A stretch of 11,803 bases of DNA from Erysipelotrichaceae bacterium (GCA_017614055.1 JAGACP010000185.1:1-11803), one strand, 5' to 3'; numbered from the stretch's first letter, positions 1 through 8,265 are shown. The notes: a model not told the origin generated them from the letters alone. Numbers and translations: made by a program.

Positions 1-1377
1 ATGGATAATAAATACAGTTTTGACGAGATAGTGACACATCTGAGGACTTCGGGCTTCGTCTATCAGGGGTCGGAGATCTACGGAGGGCTTTCCAATTCGT
101 GGGATTTCGGCATCCTCGGATCGTGGCTCAAGAAGAACATAAAAGACCTTTGGTGGCGTGAATTCATCGAAAGATCGCCATACAATGTGGGAATAGATTC
201 GGCTATCCTGATGAATCCCAGGACCTGGGAGGCTTCGGGACATCTCAAGGGCTTCGCCGATTCAATGGTCGACTGCAAGAAGTGCAAGTCGCGTTTCCGT
301 GCGGACAATCTGATCGAAGAGGCCACGGGCCTGTCGGCGGAAGGAAAGACCAGCGAAGAGATGGACAGGATGATCGAGGAGAACAATGTCGTCTGTCCGG
401 ACTGCGGTGCGCATGACTGGACCAGCGCCAGACCGTTCAATCTGATGTTCAAGACCTTCATCGGAACGGTGGAGGATGCCAAATCGGTGGTGTATCTCAG
501 ACCTGAGACGGCCCAGGGCATCTTCGTCAACTTCAGCAACGTCCAGAGGACATCGCGCAAGAAGGTTCCTTTCGGCATAGGCCAGATAGGAAAGTCATTC
601 AGGAACGAGATTACTCCTGGTAATTTCATCTTCAGGATAAGGGAATTCGAACAGATGGAGCTGGAATTCTTCTGCAAACCCGGAACGGACCTTGAATGGT
701 ACAAATACTGGGTCGATTACTGCTACAGCTTCGTGAAGAGACTCGGGATAAATGAAGAGAAGCTTAGGATCAGGGCCCATACTCCGGAAGAATTATCCTT
801 CTATTCGGCAGGAACGAGCGACATCGAATATGCCTTCCCGTTCACCGACTGGGGCGAGGTATGGGGCATAGCCGACAGGACGGACTACGACCTGAAGCAA
901 CATTCCGAGTATTCGGGCAAAGAGCTCAGTTATCTTGATCCGGAGACCAACGAAAAATACATACCTTACTGCGTGGAGCCTTCGGTGGGCGTCGAAAGAC
1001 TGTTTTTGATGGTCTGCTGCGACGCTTACGACGTCGAGACGCTGGAAGACGGAAGCGAGAGGATAGTCATGCATCTGCATCCGGCGATCGCTCCGGTGAA
1101 AGCCTGCGTATGTCCGCTTTCCAAGAAACTCTCAGAACCGGCAACGAAACTGTTCAATGATCTGTGTGCGGAATTCCATTGCGAATACGACGAAGCAGGT
1201 GCGATCGGCAGAAGATACCGCCGCAACGATGCGATCGGTACGCCTTTCTGCATCACCTACGACTTCGACAGCGAGAACGACGGCTGCGTTACCGTCAGAG
1301 ACCGCGACAGCATGAAGCAGGAGCGCGTCAGGATAGAAGATCTCAAGGATTACATCAAAGACAGACTTACGTTTTAA
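1..1377 (+). CDS. glyS: Glycyl-tRNA synthetase, single-chain alpha2 type
   Basis: Class II aminoacyl-tRNA synthetase that attaches glycine to tRNA-Gly in the cytoplasm; 458 residues, the usual length of the homodimeric type. The N-terminal SEIYGGL block (24-30) and [11 protein letters not shown] (71-81) are typical. A zinc-ribbon-like insertion has CKKC at 92-95 and CPDC at 132-135. [10 protein letters not shown] (167-175) is the glycine-enzyme hallmark. Motif 2 is [10 protein letters not shown]...[10 protein letters not shown] (200-220), with arginines at 201 and 212. Motif 3 is GVERLFLM near residue 330, followed by an anticodon-binding domain. This is not the alpha/beta GlyQ-GlyS enzyme found in Bacillus subtilis. 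The ATG is the first base of the window, so the upstream ribosome site is not visible and a slightly earlier start cannot be excluded, although length and the N-terminal motif fit this one. It ends TAA, overlapping the dnaG ATG by one base. Confidence 0.95.
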   Translation: MDNKYSFDEIVTHLRTSGFVYQGSEIYGGLSNSWDFGILGSWLKKNIKDLWWREFIERSPYNVGIDSAILMNPRTWEASGHLKGFADSMVDCKKCKSRFRADNLIEEATGLSAEGKTSEEMDRMIEENNVVCPDCGAHDWTSARPFNLMFKTFIGTVEDAKSVVYLRPETAQGIFVNFSNVQRTSRKKVPFGIGQIGKSFRNEITPGNFIFRIREFEQMELEFFCKPGTDLEWYKYWVDYCYSFVKRLGINEEKLRIRAHTPEELSFYSAGTSDIEYAFPFTDWGEVWGIADRTDYDLKQHSEYSGKELSYLDPETNEKYIPYCVEPSVGVERLFLMVCCDAYDVETLEDGSERIVMHLHPAIAPVKACVCPLSKKLSEPATKLFNDLCAEFHCEYDEAGAIGRRYRRNDAIGTPFCITYDFDSENDGCVTVRDRDSMKQERVRIEDLKDYIKDRLTF

Positions 1378-3125
1378 TGAAACTTACTGATGAGGTAATA
1401 AACGATATCAGGGATAGTGCCAACATCGTAGATGTCGTCAAGCACTATATCAATCTGACGAAGAAGGGCAGAAGCTATGTAGGCCTTTGTCCTTTTCATG
1501 ATGACCACTCTCCGTCGCTTTCGGTGAGCGAGGACAAGCAGATATACAAATGTTTCGTCTGCGGAAACGGCGGGAACGTCTTCACTTTCGTCTCCAATTT
1601 CAAGAAGATATCTTTCCCTGAAGCGGTCAAGGAAGTCGCGGACATCATCGGCAAGCCGATCGAGATAGATCTTGCGCCGAAGAAGGTATCGAAGTATCAG
1701 CCTTACTACGATCTTCTCAGCAAGATGATCACATACTGCACATATCTTCTTTCCGCATCAAAGCTCGGACAGGATGCCCTGGCGTATCTGTACAAAAGAG
1801 GCATAACCGATGAGGAGATAGAGTACTTCTCGATAGGCTACAACCCCGACAACAATCTCATCTACCAGTATCTGAAAAACAACGGCGAGAAAGACGAGGA
1901 CATGATCAAAGCCGGCGTCTGCAGGATGCTGGACAGCGGCATGGCCGACGTCTTCTACAAGAGGATAGTCTTCCCGATCCACGACAGTGAAGGGAATCCC
2001 ATAGCCTTCACTGCCAGGGACTTCACGGGGCAGAGCGATTCGAAATACATCAACTCCAACGAGAACGTCATCTATACCAAGGGAGACAATCTATACAACT
2101 ATCACCGCGCCAGGCAGGCCGCCAGGAAGGCGGGATACGTTATCGTGTGCGAAGGGGTGATCGACGTCATCGCATACTACCGTGCAGGCAAGGAGAACGT
2201 CGTGGCTACCCTGGGTACGGCATGCACGAAGAAGCAGATCGAACTGCTGAAATCAATGTGCGACAAAGTCGTGCTTTCATACGACGGCGACAACGCCGGT
2301 TAGCTCGCCAACATCAAGATAGGAGAACAGCTTCTTGACGCGGGCATGAACGTACTCGTGGTGGACAACGATACGAAACTCGATCCCGACGAGATCATCA
2401 GCCAGTACGGAAAGAATGCCCTGAGGGATCTTGAAGCGAAGCAGATATCCTTCATCGACTATGCGATAAAGTATTACCGTAACCGCTACAACCTGAACAA
2501 CTACGAGGACCGCAAGGCCCTGACCATGAAGGTCTCCGCCCTGATAGACAAGCTCGATGACGAGTATGACAGGGACAATTACGAGAATGAGCTTTTCGAG
2601 ATCACGAAGATCAGGAAAAGGGAGACGGCAAATACAAAGAAAACAGAGTATAATAAAAAAATGGCGGACGTCAACTATTCGGTGGACGGTCTGACCAAGG
2701 CTGAATATACCATACTGAATCAAATGGCCATTTCCAGAAAGGCCTTTGACATATATCAGAACAGGCTGGGATTCCTGCTGGACGAAAACAATCTTAAGTT
2801 GGCGATGCTGATAATAGATGACTATCGTAAAAACGGAAAGTGTTCGTTGGGAAGGATATACGATCAGACAGACGATGAGAACATCAGGAATCTGATCAAC
2901 GACATAGGATTGCTGGAAACGATCCCGGAAGAGTTCGATGAAGAGAGCCTCATGGGCGCCATAGACAGGGTCAAACATGAAGTCACGCTGAAAAAGATAG
3001 CTGATCTGAAGGACAAGATAAGTGTCAGTATGACCGTGGATCCCGCAAAGGCTCAGGAATATCTCAGGGAATATGAGAAACTGATAAAAGATTTAGGAGG
3101 CAACAATGGCAAAGAAAGAAACTGA
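1377..3125 (+). CDS. dnaG: DNA primase DnaG, full-length frame interrupted by one in-frame TAG
   Basis: Primase that makes RNA primers at the replication fork and docks on the replicative helicase. The frame from the ATG at 1377 to TGA at 3125 gives 582 positions, close to the roughly 600 of Firmicute DnaG, but codon 309 (2301-2303) is TAG. The first part (1377-2303, 308 residues) has the CHC2 zinc finger (C38, H41, C59, C62), the catalytic core and the TOPRIM acidic residues E259 (EGVID) and D303/D305 (DGD). The second part (2304-3125, 273 codons; first ATG at 2346) continues the same frame through the rest of TOPRIM ([14 protein letters not shown]) into the helix-rich helicase-binding domain. 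There is no frameshift or second lesion. If TAG stops translation, the product lacks the end of TOPRIM and the helicase-binding domain. Translation is probably coupled to glyS, as I see no Shine-Dalgarno before 1377. The family call is firm; whether it is read through, mutated or a sequencing error is open. Confidence 0.9.
2301..2303 (+). other. In-frame TAG codon inside dnaG
   Basis: The codons around it read [21 protein letters not shown]. In DnaG relatives the residue after the DGDxAG motif is commonly glutamine, so CAG to TAG, one transition, is the simplest origin. The next base is C. The six full genes other than dnaG and lepA end in TAA, and dnaG and lepA end in TGA, so TAG is not used as a terminator by any gene that ends in this window. 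Confidence 0.93.
2649..2654 (+). promoter_or_regulatory. Possible internal -10 box in dnaG, upstream of rpoD
   Basis: A perfect TATAAT lies in a locally A/T-rich patch (about 2630-2660) coding the linker between the primase core and the helicase-binding domain. No convincing -35 sits 16-18 bases upstream. In Bacillus subtilis a promoter inside dnaG drives sigA, so the location is suggestive, but the box may only be a by-product of coding for TEYNKK. Confidence 0.22.
3095..3100 (+). promoter_or_regulatory. Shine-Dalgarno of rpoD
   Basis: AGGAGG lies five bases before the ATG at 3106. It fixes the start of rpoD at the beginning of the unusual lysine-rich extension rather than at a later codon near the conserved sigma domains. 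It lies inside the last codons of dnaG, so rpoD can be loaded by ribosomes independently of dnaG termination. Confidence 0.85.
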
Positions 3126-4851
3126 AAAGACGAAGAAAAGCGGAAATAAAGTTGAACCTAAAAAGACCGATAAGAAAAAGACTGCCGTGAAAGAGACGGA
3201 AAAGAAATCCGGCAGGAAAGTTGCCGATGCCGTGAAGAAGGCTGCCGAGAAGCTCAAGGCTGTCGCAGGCAAGAATACGAAGAAAGAAACGGAAACGAAA
3301 AAGACCGCCAAGGCCGCCGAAAAGAAAGAAACCAGGAAAGCCGCGGAAAAGAAAGAGACTTCGAAGAAGCCTGTTTCAGCGAAGAAGGAATCTGTAAAGA
3401 AAGCGGTGAAAGAAGAAAAGAAGACCGCAAAGAAAGCGGAAAAGACGGAAACGAAGAAGGAGAAGGCTTCCGCAAAGAAAGCTGAACCTAAGGCAAAGAA
3501 AGAAACTGCCGTAAAAGAAAAGAAGGCAAAGAAGGACGAGACCGTAAAAGCTGAAAAACTAAGCAGTAAGAAAGATGCCGCCAAGGCGGAGAACGTCAGG
3601 GAAGTCATCGGTTCCGACGGAAAGTCCGTCAATGCCGCAAGACCTTCCAAGAAATCTTCACTCGGTCTCAAGAAGAAATACAACGACATCGATGATCTCA
3701 AGAACGATCTGATAGAACTCAACAGCCAGGGAGTGGACATCGTCCAGGCGGATGTTGTCAGTGCACTTGACCGTTTCGACATGACCGACGAGGACATCGA
3801 CAATTTCTATGACTGGGTATCGAACGCCAACATCGACATGATCGACGAGAGCGACGACGACGAGGATCTGGAAGACGATGATTTCCTGGCTACCGAAGAG
3901 GATGACGAGGATGAAGATTCCGATTCCGAGAAGAACATCGTCATCAACTATGAACAGGCTTCCACCTACACCAAGGTCAACGACCCGGTGAAGATGTATC
4001 TCAAGGAGATAGGAAGGGTTCCTCTTCTGAAGGCCGATGAGGAAGTCGCGCTGGCCAAGAGGATCGAGAAAGGCATCGAGAATCCAAACGACGCGAAAGC
4101 CGTACAGGACGGAGCAGACGCCAAGAACGAACTGATCTCGGCCAACCTGAGACTGGTCGTGGCCATAGCCAAGAAATATACCGGAAGAGGCATGCTGTTC
4201 CTTGATCTGATCCAGGAAGGAAACATGGGTCTTATCAAGGCGGTCGACAAGTTCGACTACACCAAGGGCTTCAAGTTCTCTACCTATGCCACATGGTGGA
4301 TCAGACAGGCCATCACAAGAGCCATAGCCGACCAGGCCAGGACCATAAGGATCCCGGTACACATGGTCGAGACCATAAACAAGATGACCAGGATCCAGAG
4401 ACAGCTTGTTCAGGAACTCGGAAGAGATCCGAGCGCAGAAGAGATAGCCGCCAGGATGGGCTCGGGAATGACTGCCGATAAAGTCAAGGACATCCAGAGG
4501 ATAGCTCTTGATCCCGTATCTCTCGAGACTCCTATCGGTGAAGAGGACGACTCGCACCTCGGCGATTTCATCGAGGACAAGGATGCGATGTCTCCTGACC
4601 AGTATGCGAACAACGAGCTTCTCAAGGACGAGATAAATCTCATTCTTTCTACCTTGACCGACCGCGAGGAGAAAGTCATCAGACTCAGATTCGGTCTCGA
4701 GGACGGAAGGACCAGAACGCTTGAGGAAGTGGGCAAGGAATTCGACGTCACCAGGGAAAGGATCAGACAGATCGAAGCCAAGGCCATCAGGAAGCTCAAG
4801 CAGCCTACGAAGTCAAAGCGTCTGAAGGAATTCCTGGACGATAAGAAATAA
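3106..4851 (+). CDS. rpoD: Principal RNA polymerase sigma factor (sigma-70/RpoD) with long basic N-terminal extension
   Basis: Primary sigma factor directing RNA polymerase to housekeeping promoters. It has 581 residues against about 370 for Bacillus subtilis SigA. Residues 1 to about 185 are a Lys/Ala/Glu/Thr-rich, probably disordered arm (about 60 lysines in the first 160 residues, with an AAEKKET repeat). A region 1.1-like segment follows (about 190-245), then an acidic tract (247-275). Region 1.2 begins at [12 protein letters not shown] (293), followed by region 2 ([47 protein letters not shown]), region 3 (HMVETINKM onward) and region 4.2 helix-turn-helix ([19 protein letters not shown]). 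All core motifs are intact. The start is set by AGGAGG at 3095-3100. The gene overlaps the end of dnaG by 20 bases and shares a TAATG with trmK. The same gene order (dnaG, sigma factor, trmK) is found in other Firmicutes. Confidence 0.96.
   Translation: MAKKETEKTKKSGNKVEPKKTDKKKTAVKETEKKSGRKVADAVKKAAEKLKAVAGKNTKKETETKKTAKAAEKKETRKAAEKKETSKKPVSAKKESVKKAVKEEKKTAKKAEKTETKKEKASAKKAEPKAKKETAVKEKKAKKDETVKAEKLSSKKDAAKAENVREVIGSDGKSVNAARPSKKSSLGLKKKYNDIDDLKNDLIELNSQGVDIVQADVVSALDRFDMTDEDIDNFYDWVSNANIDMIDESDDDEDLEDDDFLATEEDDEDEDSDSEKNIVINYEQASTYTKVNDPVKMYLKEIGRVPLLKADEEVALAKRIEKGIENPNDAKAVQDGADAKNELISANLRLVVAIAKKYTGRGMLFLDLIQEGNMGLIKAVDKFDYTKGFKFSTYATWWIRQAITRAIADQARTIRIPVHMVETINKMTRIQRQLVQELGRDPSAEEIAARMGSGMTADKVKDIQRIALDPVSLETPIGEEDDSHLGDFIEDKDAMSPDQYANNELLKDEINLILSTLTDREEKVIRLRFGLEDGRTRTLEEVGKEFDVTRERIRQIEAKAIRKLKQPTKSKRLKEFLDDKK
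3110..3585 (+). repeat. Purine-rich low-complexity tract coding the sigma factor arm
   Basis: For about 475 bases the coding strand is dominated by AAG, AAA, GAA, GAG and GCC codons, with imperfect short repeats. The clearest is a near-duplicate coding AAEKKET twice at about 3313-3360. The strong A+G bias of one strand ends where the conserved region 1.1-like sequence begins. It also generates long open frames on the opposite strand that are rich in Ser and Phe and have no protein-like character. Confidence 0.6.
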
Positions 4852-5492
4852 TGTTGTCTGAAAGACTGCTGCAGATAGCGAATATGATAGAGAAAGGCAA
4901 GACAGTATTCGACGTGGGTTCGGACCACGCCCTGCTGCCTTGTTTTCTGGTTAAGGAAGGCATATGTCCAAAGGCCTATGCCGGAGAGATAGCCGAAGGC
5001 CCTCTGAGCAGAAGCAGAGAGACCATAGAGAAATACGGTCTTGAAGACAAAGTGTTCCCGGTATTGTCCGACGGACTGTCTCACGCCGGCGACGACGTCA
5101 GTATCGTCGTGATAGCGGGCATGGGGTATCATACGATAAAACATATCCTAGACAGCTGCGACGTATCGAGATACCAGTATTTCATCCTCCAGTCCAACAA
5201 CGATGTCGATAAACTGAGACAGTACATATCGGATCACAGCTATACGATAGAGGATGAAAGGGTCGTTCATGACGGTTTTTATTATCAGATAATCAGGTTT
5301 TCCGCCGACCTTCATGACAGTTATACCCCGAAAGAGATAAAGTACGGTCCGATACTGCTGAGAAACAGGGACGAGACATTCCTGTCATACCTTGAGGAAA
5401 GAAGGATGCGTCTTATCAAGATAAACGACAGGGCCCACAGGGACGAGTACACGGAAACGATTAAGGAAATCGAAGAAATATTATATAATTAA
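4851..5492 (+). CDS. trmK: tRNA (adenine(22)-N(1))-methyltransferase TrmK
   Basis: SAM-dependent Rossmann-fold methyltransferase that methylates N1 of A22 in the tRNA D-arm; 213 residues, near the usual length of about 230. Family blocks are all present: LSERLLQIANMI (2-13), the SAM-binding DVGSDHALLP (21-30), AGEIAEGP (44-51), SDGL (73-76), IAGMG (88-92) and FILQSN (111-116). The C-terminal 40 residues are charged and helical, fitting the family's coiled-coil tail. Two usually conserved places differ: the second Gly of IAGMGG is Tyr (Y93), and the usual ILQPN is ILQSN. The start overlaps the rpoD stop as TAATG without a visible Shine-Dalgarno, so translation is probably coupled. The Nif3-like gene that often follows trmK in Firmicutes is absent; glgP follows instead. 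The family assignment is strong. Activity of the variant motifs is inferred. Confidence 0.9.
   Translation: MLSERLLQIANMIEKGKTVFDVGSDHALLPCFLVKEGICPKAYAGEIAEGPLSRSRETIEKYGLEDKVFPVLSDGLSHAGDDVSIVVIAGMGYHTIKHILDSCDVSRYQYFILQSNNDVDKLRQYISDHSYTIEDERVVHDGFYYQIIRFSADLHDSYTPKEIKYGPILLRNRDETFLSYLEERRMRLIKINDRAHRDEYTETIKEIEEILYN
5484..5489 (+). promoter_or_regulatory. Possible -10 box of a glgP promoter
   Basis: A perfect TATAAT sits in a sharply A/T-rich patch at the 3' end of trmK. A start about seven bases downstream would give a leader of roughly 15 bases that still holds the glgP ribosome site GAGGT (5500-5504). The best -35 at 17-base spacing is only TTAAGG (5461-5466). This could let glgP be expressed apart from the dnaG-rpoD operon. 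Confidence 0.4.
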
Positions 5493-5510
5493 ATGCGTTG
5501 AGGTCATTTT

Positions 5511-7937
5511 ATGGATGAATATAAGACATTTCTTAAGGAAGTATTTGAAAACAAAGAGAATTTCGTAAGACATTTCAATAGTTTTGCGCATATCTACTAC
5601 GGCAAGGAACTGGATGAGACCGGCCTGGTCGAGAAGTATGTCGTCCTTTCCAAGATGATAAGGACATACATGCTGGAGGAATGGCGCGAGACCAAGTACA
5701 TAGTCAGATCCGACAACAGGAAACAGGTATACTATTTCTCCCTCGAGTTCCTTCTGGGACGCATGCTGAGAAACAACCTGATGTCTATCGGCGTATATGA
5801 TGTCGTGAAAGACGGCCTGGCCGAGATAGGCGTAGACATCGCCGACATCGAAGACGTCGAGACCGATGCGGGACTGGGCAACGGCGGTCTGGGAAGACTG
5901 GCCGCATGTTTCCTTGATTCCCTGGCTACGCTGAACTATGCCGGATCGGGCAATACGATAAGATACAAGAACGGACTGTTCAAACAGTTCATCATCGACA
6001 ATGAACAGGTCGAGGTCCCTGACCAGTGGCTCAGGATCGAGAATCCGTGGGAAGTAAGAAAAGCCGAGAAGACGGTCGATGTCCGTTTCTACGGCTATGT
6101 GGACATCACCAGGGATGCCAACGGCGAACTGGAGTTCCACCGCAAGGATACCGAACATGTCCTGGCCGTTCCTTACGACATGCCGATCGTGGGCTACGAC
6201 AACAAGACTTCCAATACACTGAGGATGTGGAACGCCGAGCCTTCCGACGATCTTCCGGAAGGAAGAGACTACAGGAAGTATCTGGCCGATGTCGACGACA
6301 TCTGCCTCAACCTTTATCCTGACGATACGACCGAACAGGGCAAATACCTGCGCATCAAGCAGGAATACTTCTTCGTGGCTGCCGGTCTGCAGTCCATCAT
6401 CAACGACCACATGAAGGTCTACGGTACGCTGGACAACTTTGCCGACAAGGTGGTCATCCAGCTCAACGATACCCATCCGGCTCTGGCTATTCCCGAGCTG
6501 ATGAGGATACTGATGGATTCATACGGCATCAAGTGGGACAAGGCCTGGGACATCGTTACCCATACGTTCGCCTACACCAACCACACCGTCCTGCAGGAAG
6601 CGCTGGAGAAGTGGCCTGTGGAATACATCAAGATCCTGCTTCCGAGGATCTATCTGATCATCGAGGAGATAGACAGACAGTTCAAGAGAGAACTTATCGC
6701 CATGGGCAAGAAGCACAATTTCATCGATTCCGTGCAGATCATCCACGACGGAAACGTCAGGATGGCCTATCTTTCGATAGTCGGTTCGTTCTCCGTCAAC
6801 GGCGTCGCGAAGATCCATTCGGGGATCATTCAGAAGGATACCTTCAGGGACTTCTACGAGATCTATCCGGAGAAGTTCAACAACAAGACCAACGGCATCA
6901 CGCCGAGAAGATGGCTGCTTTATTCCAACCCTGAACTGTGCGATCTGATCGAGAAATACATCGGTCCGGGATTCAGGAAAGATTTCACCCAGATAGAGAA
7001 ACTGCTGGATCATGTCGACGATCCGGAACTGCAGAAGGGTTTCCTCGAGGTCAAGCACCTCAAGAAGCAGCAGCTTTCCGCCTGGGTAAAGAAAAACTAC
7101 GATCTGGACATCGATCCGGATACGATATTCGATTCCATCGCCAAGCGTCTGCACGCCTACAAGCGTCAGCTGATGGACATCATGTACGTCATATCTCTGT
7201 ACTATAGGATCAAGGACGACAAGGACTTCACGATGCCAAAGACCACGTTCCTTTTCGGAGCCAAGGCCGCAAGCTCGTACAAGTTCGCCAAGAAAGTCAT
7301 AAAGCTCATCAACTGCGTAGCGAAGAAGATCAACAGCGATCCTGAAGTGAACAAGTTCATCCAGGTCGTATTCATCCCGAACTACCGCGTAACCGTAGCC
7401 GAGAAGCTGATGCCTGCCACGGATATCTCCGAACAGATATCGACCGCCGGCAAGGAAGCATCCGGAACCGGAAACATGAAGTTCATGATGAACGGTGCGC
7501 TGACTCTGGGAACCCTGGACGGCGCCAATGTCGAGATCAGGGAACTGGTGGGAGACGACAACTGCGTGATCTTCGGTCTCACGGAAGAGGAAGTCAAGCA
7601 GTACAAGAAGGACGGCTACAACTCGTACGAATACTATGAGAACAGCACGACTCTCAACAGGATCATCAATTCTTTCATGAACGGAACATGGTCCGACAAT
7701 CTCGATGATTTCAAGGACATCGCCGACGAATTCCTGCTGAGGAATGACGAATACATGATCCTGGCCGACTTCGAGGCATATCAGAAGGCCCATGACAAGG
7801 TATATGAACTGTATGCCGATCAGAATACCTGGGCGAAGAAGTGCCTGATCAACATCGCTAGATCCGCATTCTTCTCGTCAGACAGGACGATAGAGGAATA
7901 TGTCCAGGACATCTGGCATCTGGACAAGATACAGTAA
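5511..7937 (+). CDS. glgP: Glycogen/maltodextrin phosphorylase (GT35 family)
   Basis: Removes terminal alpha-1,4 glucosyl units from glycogen or maltodextrins with phosphate, giving glucose-1-phosphate. The 808 residues match bacterial members. Visible blocks are YYFSLEFLLGRML near 73-85, GLGNGGLGRLAACFLDS (121-137), the VPDQWL/NPWEVRK stretch, QLNDTHPALAIPELMR, NGITPRRWL, FDSIAKRLHAYKRQLM, and the cofactor segment KEASGTGNMKFMMNGALTLGTLDGANVEI. K657 there is the expected pyridoxal-phosphate lysine. The commonly seen GYGIRY is GNTIRY (147-152), a local variation. The ribosome site GAGGT at 5500-5504 is well spaced from the ATG. It follows trmK by 18 bases and ends at a strong hairpin terminator. 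No other glycogen genes are in the window. The exact preferred polymer (glycogen or maltodextrin) cannot be told from sequence alone. Confidence 0.95.
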   Translation: MDEYKTFLKEVFENKENFVRHFNSFAHIYYGKELDETGLVEKYVVLSKMIRTYMLEEWRETKYIVRSDNRKQVYYFSLEFLLGRMLRNNLMSIGVYDVVKDGLAEIGVDIADIEDVETDAGLGNGGLGRLAACFLDSLATLNYAGSGNTIRYKNGLFKQFIIDNEQVEVPDQWLRIENPWEVRKAEKTVDVRFYGYVDITRDANGELEFHRKDTEHVLAVPYDMPIVGYDNKTSNTLRMWNAEPSDDLPEGRDYRKYLADVDDICLNLYPDDTTEQGKYLRIKQEYFFVAAGLQSIINDHMKVYGTLDNFADKVVIQLNDTHPALAIPELMRILMDSYGIKWDKAWDIVTHTFAYTNHTVLQEALEKWPVEYIKILLPRIYLIIEEIDRQFKRELIAMGKKHNFIDSVQIIHDGNVRMAYLSIVGSFSVNGVAKIHSGIIQKDTFRDFYEIYPEKFNNKTNGITPRRWLLYSNPELCDLIEKYIGPGFRKDFTQIEKLLDHVDDPELQKGFLEVKHLKKQQLSAWVKKNYDLDIDPDTIFDSIAKRLHAYKRQLMDIMYVISLYYRIKDDKDFTMPKTTFLFGAKAASSYKFAKKVIKLINCVAKKINSDPEVNKFIQVVFIPNYRVTVAEKLMPATDISEQISTAGKEASGTGNMKFMMNGALTLGTLDGANVEIRELVGDDNCVIFGLTEEEVKQYKKDGYNSYEYYENSTTLNRIINSFMNGTWSDNLDDFKDIADEFLLRNDEYMILADFEAYQKAHDKVYELYADQNTWAKKCLINIARSAFFSSDRTIEEYVQDIWHLDKIQ

Positions 7938-7940
7938 CAA

Positions 7941-7967
7941 AAAAAGGCCGAAAGGCCTTTTTCTTAT
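7941..7967 (+). terminator. Rho-independent terminator after glgP
   Basis: AAAAAGGCC (7941-7949) and GGCCTTTTT (7954-7962) form a perfect 9-bp stem with a GAAA tetraloop, followed by CTTAT. It starts three bases after the glgP stop. The A-tract on the 5' side means it could also act on transcripts arriving from rpsT on the other strand. Confidence 0.88.
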
Positions 7968-7971
7968 CAAG

Positions 7972-7993
7972 AAAAAAAGGGCCAGGGCCCTTT
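7972..7993 (-). terminator. Rho-independent terminator after rpsT
   Basis: On the minus strand AAAGGGC (7993-7987) pairs with GCCCTTT (7982-7976) across a four-base loop, followed by a run of T (complement of A at 7972-7978). It lies eight bases past the rpsT stop and next to the glgP terminator, so the convergent genes are insulated by two hairpins in tandem. Confidence 0.82.
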
Positions 7994-8001
7994 AATTTTC
8001 T

Positions 8002-8265
8002 TTAACCTAATGAGGCGACTGCCTTAGCTAAACGAGCTTTCTGTCTAGCTACATAATTCTTATGTTTAAGATGGCTTGCAGCGGCCTTGTCCAGCAGAGC
8101 GTTGGCTTCGTTGAACGCCTTGACAGCGGCTTCCTTGTCACTGCCTGTGACAGCGGCATTGACCTTCTTGATAGCGGTCTTCAGTCTGGATTTTTCAGAG
8201 CTGTTCTTGAGGTTTGCTTTCGCATTCGTTAAGGCTCTCTTCTTCTGAGACTTGATATTTGCCAT
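8002..8265 (-). CDS. rpsT: Small ribosomal subunit protein bS20
   Basis: Primary 16S rRNA-binding protein of the 30S subunit; 87 residues, the normal size. The N-terminus MANIKSQKKRALTNAKAN is the family signature, and the rest is Lys/Ala-rich and alpha-helical (SRLKTAIKKVNAAV, ALLDKAAASHLKHKNYVARQKARLAKAV), as expected for a three-helix bundle. A strong AGGAGG (complement of 8270-8275) lies four bases before the ATG. It is transcribed alone from a promoter in the short divergent region shared with fmt, and ends in its own terminator facing glgP. In many Firmicutes rpsT sits beside lepA; here fmt lies between them. Confidence 0.97.
   Translation of the reverse strand: MANIKSQKKRALTNAKANLKNSSEKSRLKTAIKKVNAAVTGSDKEAAVKAFNEANALLDKAAASHLKHKNYVARQKARLAKAVASLG

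Noticed and set aside
1164..1376. Extension of the dnaG frame upstream of 1377 into glyS
   Set aside because: The translated segment is Arg/Gln-rich and unlike primase; the zinc-finger domain begins properly from ATG 1377.
2301..2303. TAG as a pyrrolysine codon
   Set aside because: Pyrrolysine is known mainly in methylamine methyltransferases; the family residue here is usually Gln, so Gln insertion or a plain mutation is the better reading.
3093..3803. Ser/Phe-rich minus-strand frame opposite the sigma factor arm
   Set aside because: It is the reverse complement of AAG/GAA-rich codons (CTT/TTC), low complexity and without a start signal.
5481..7793. Long open frames on the minus strand under glgP (331 and 424 codons) and under rpoD (299 codons)
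   Set aside because: They lie wholly antisense to well-recognised genes, have no family motifs or ribosome sites, and arise from the codon bias of the real genes.
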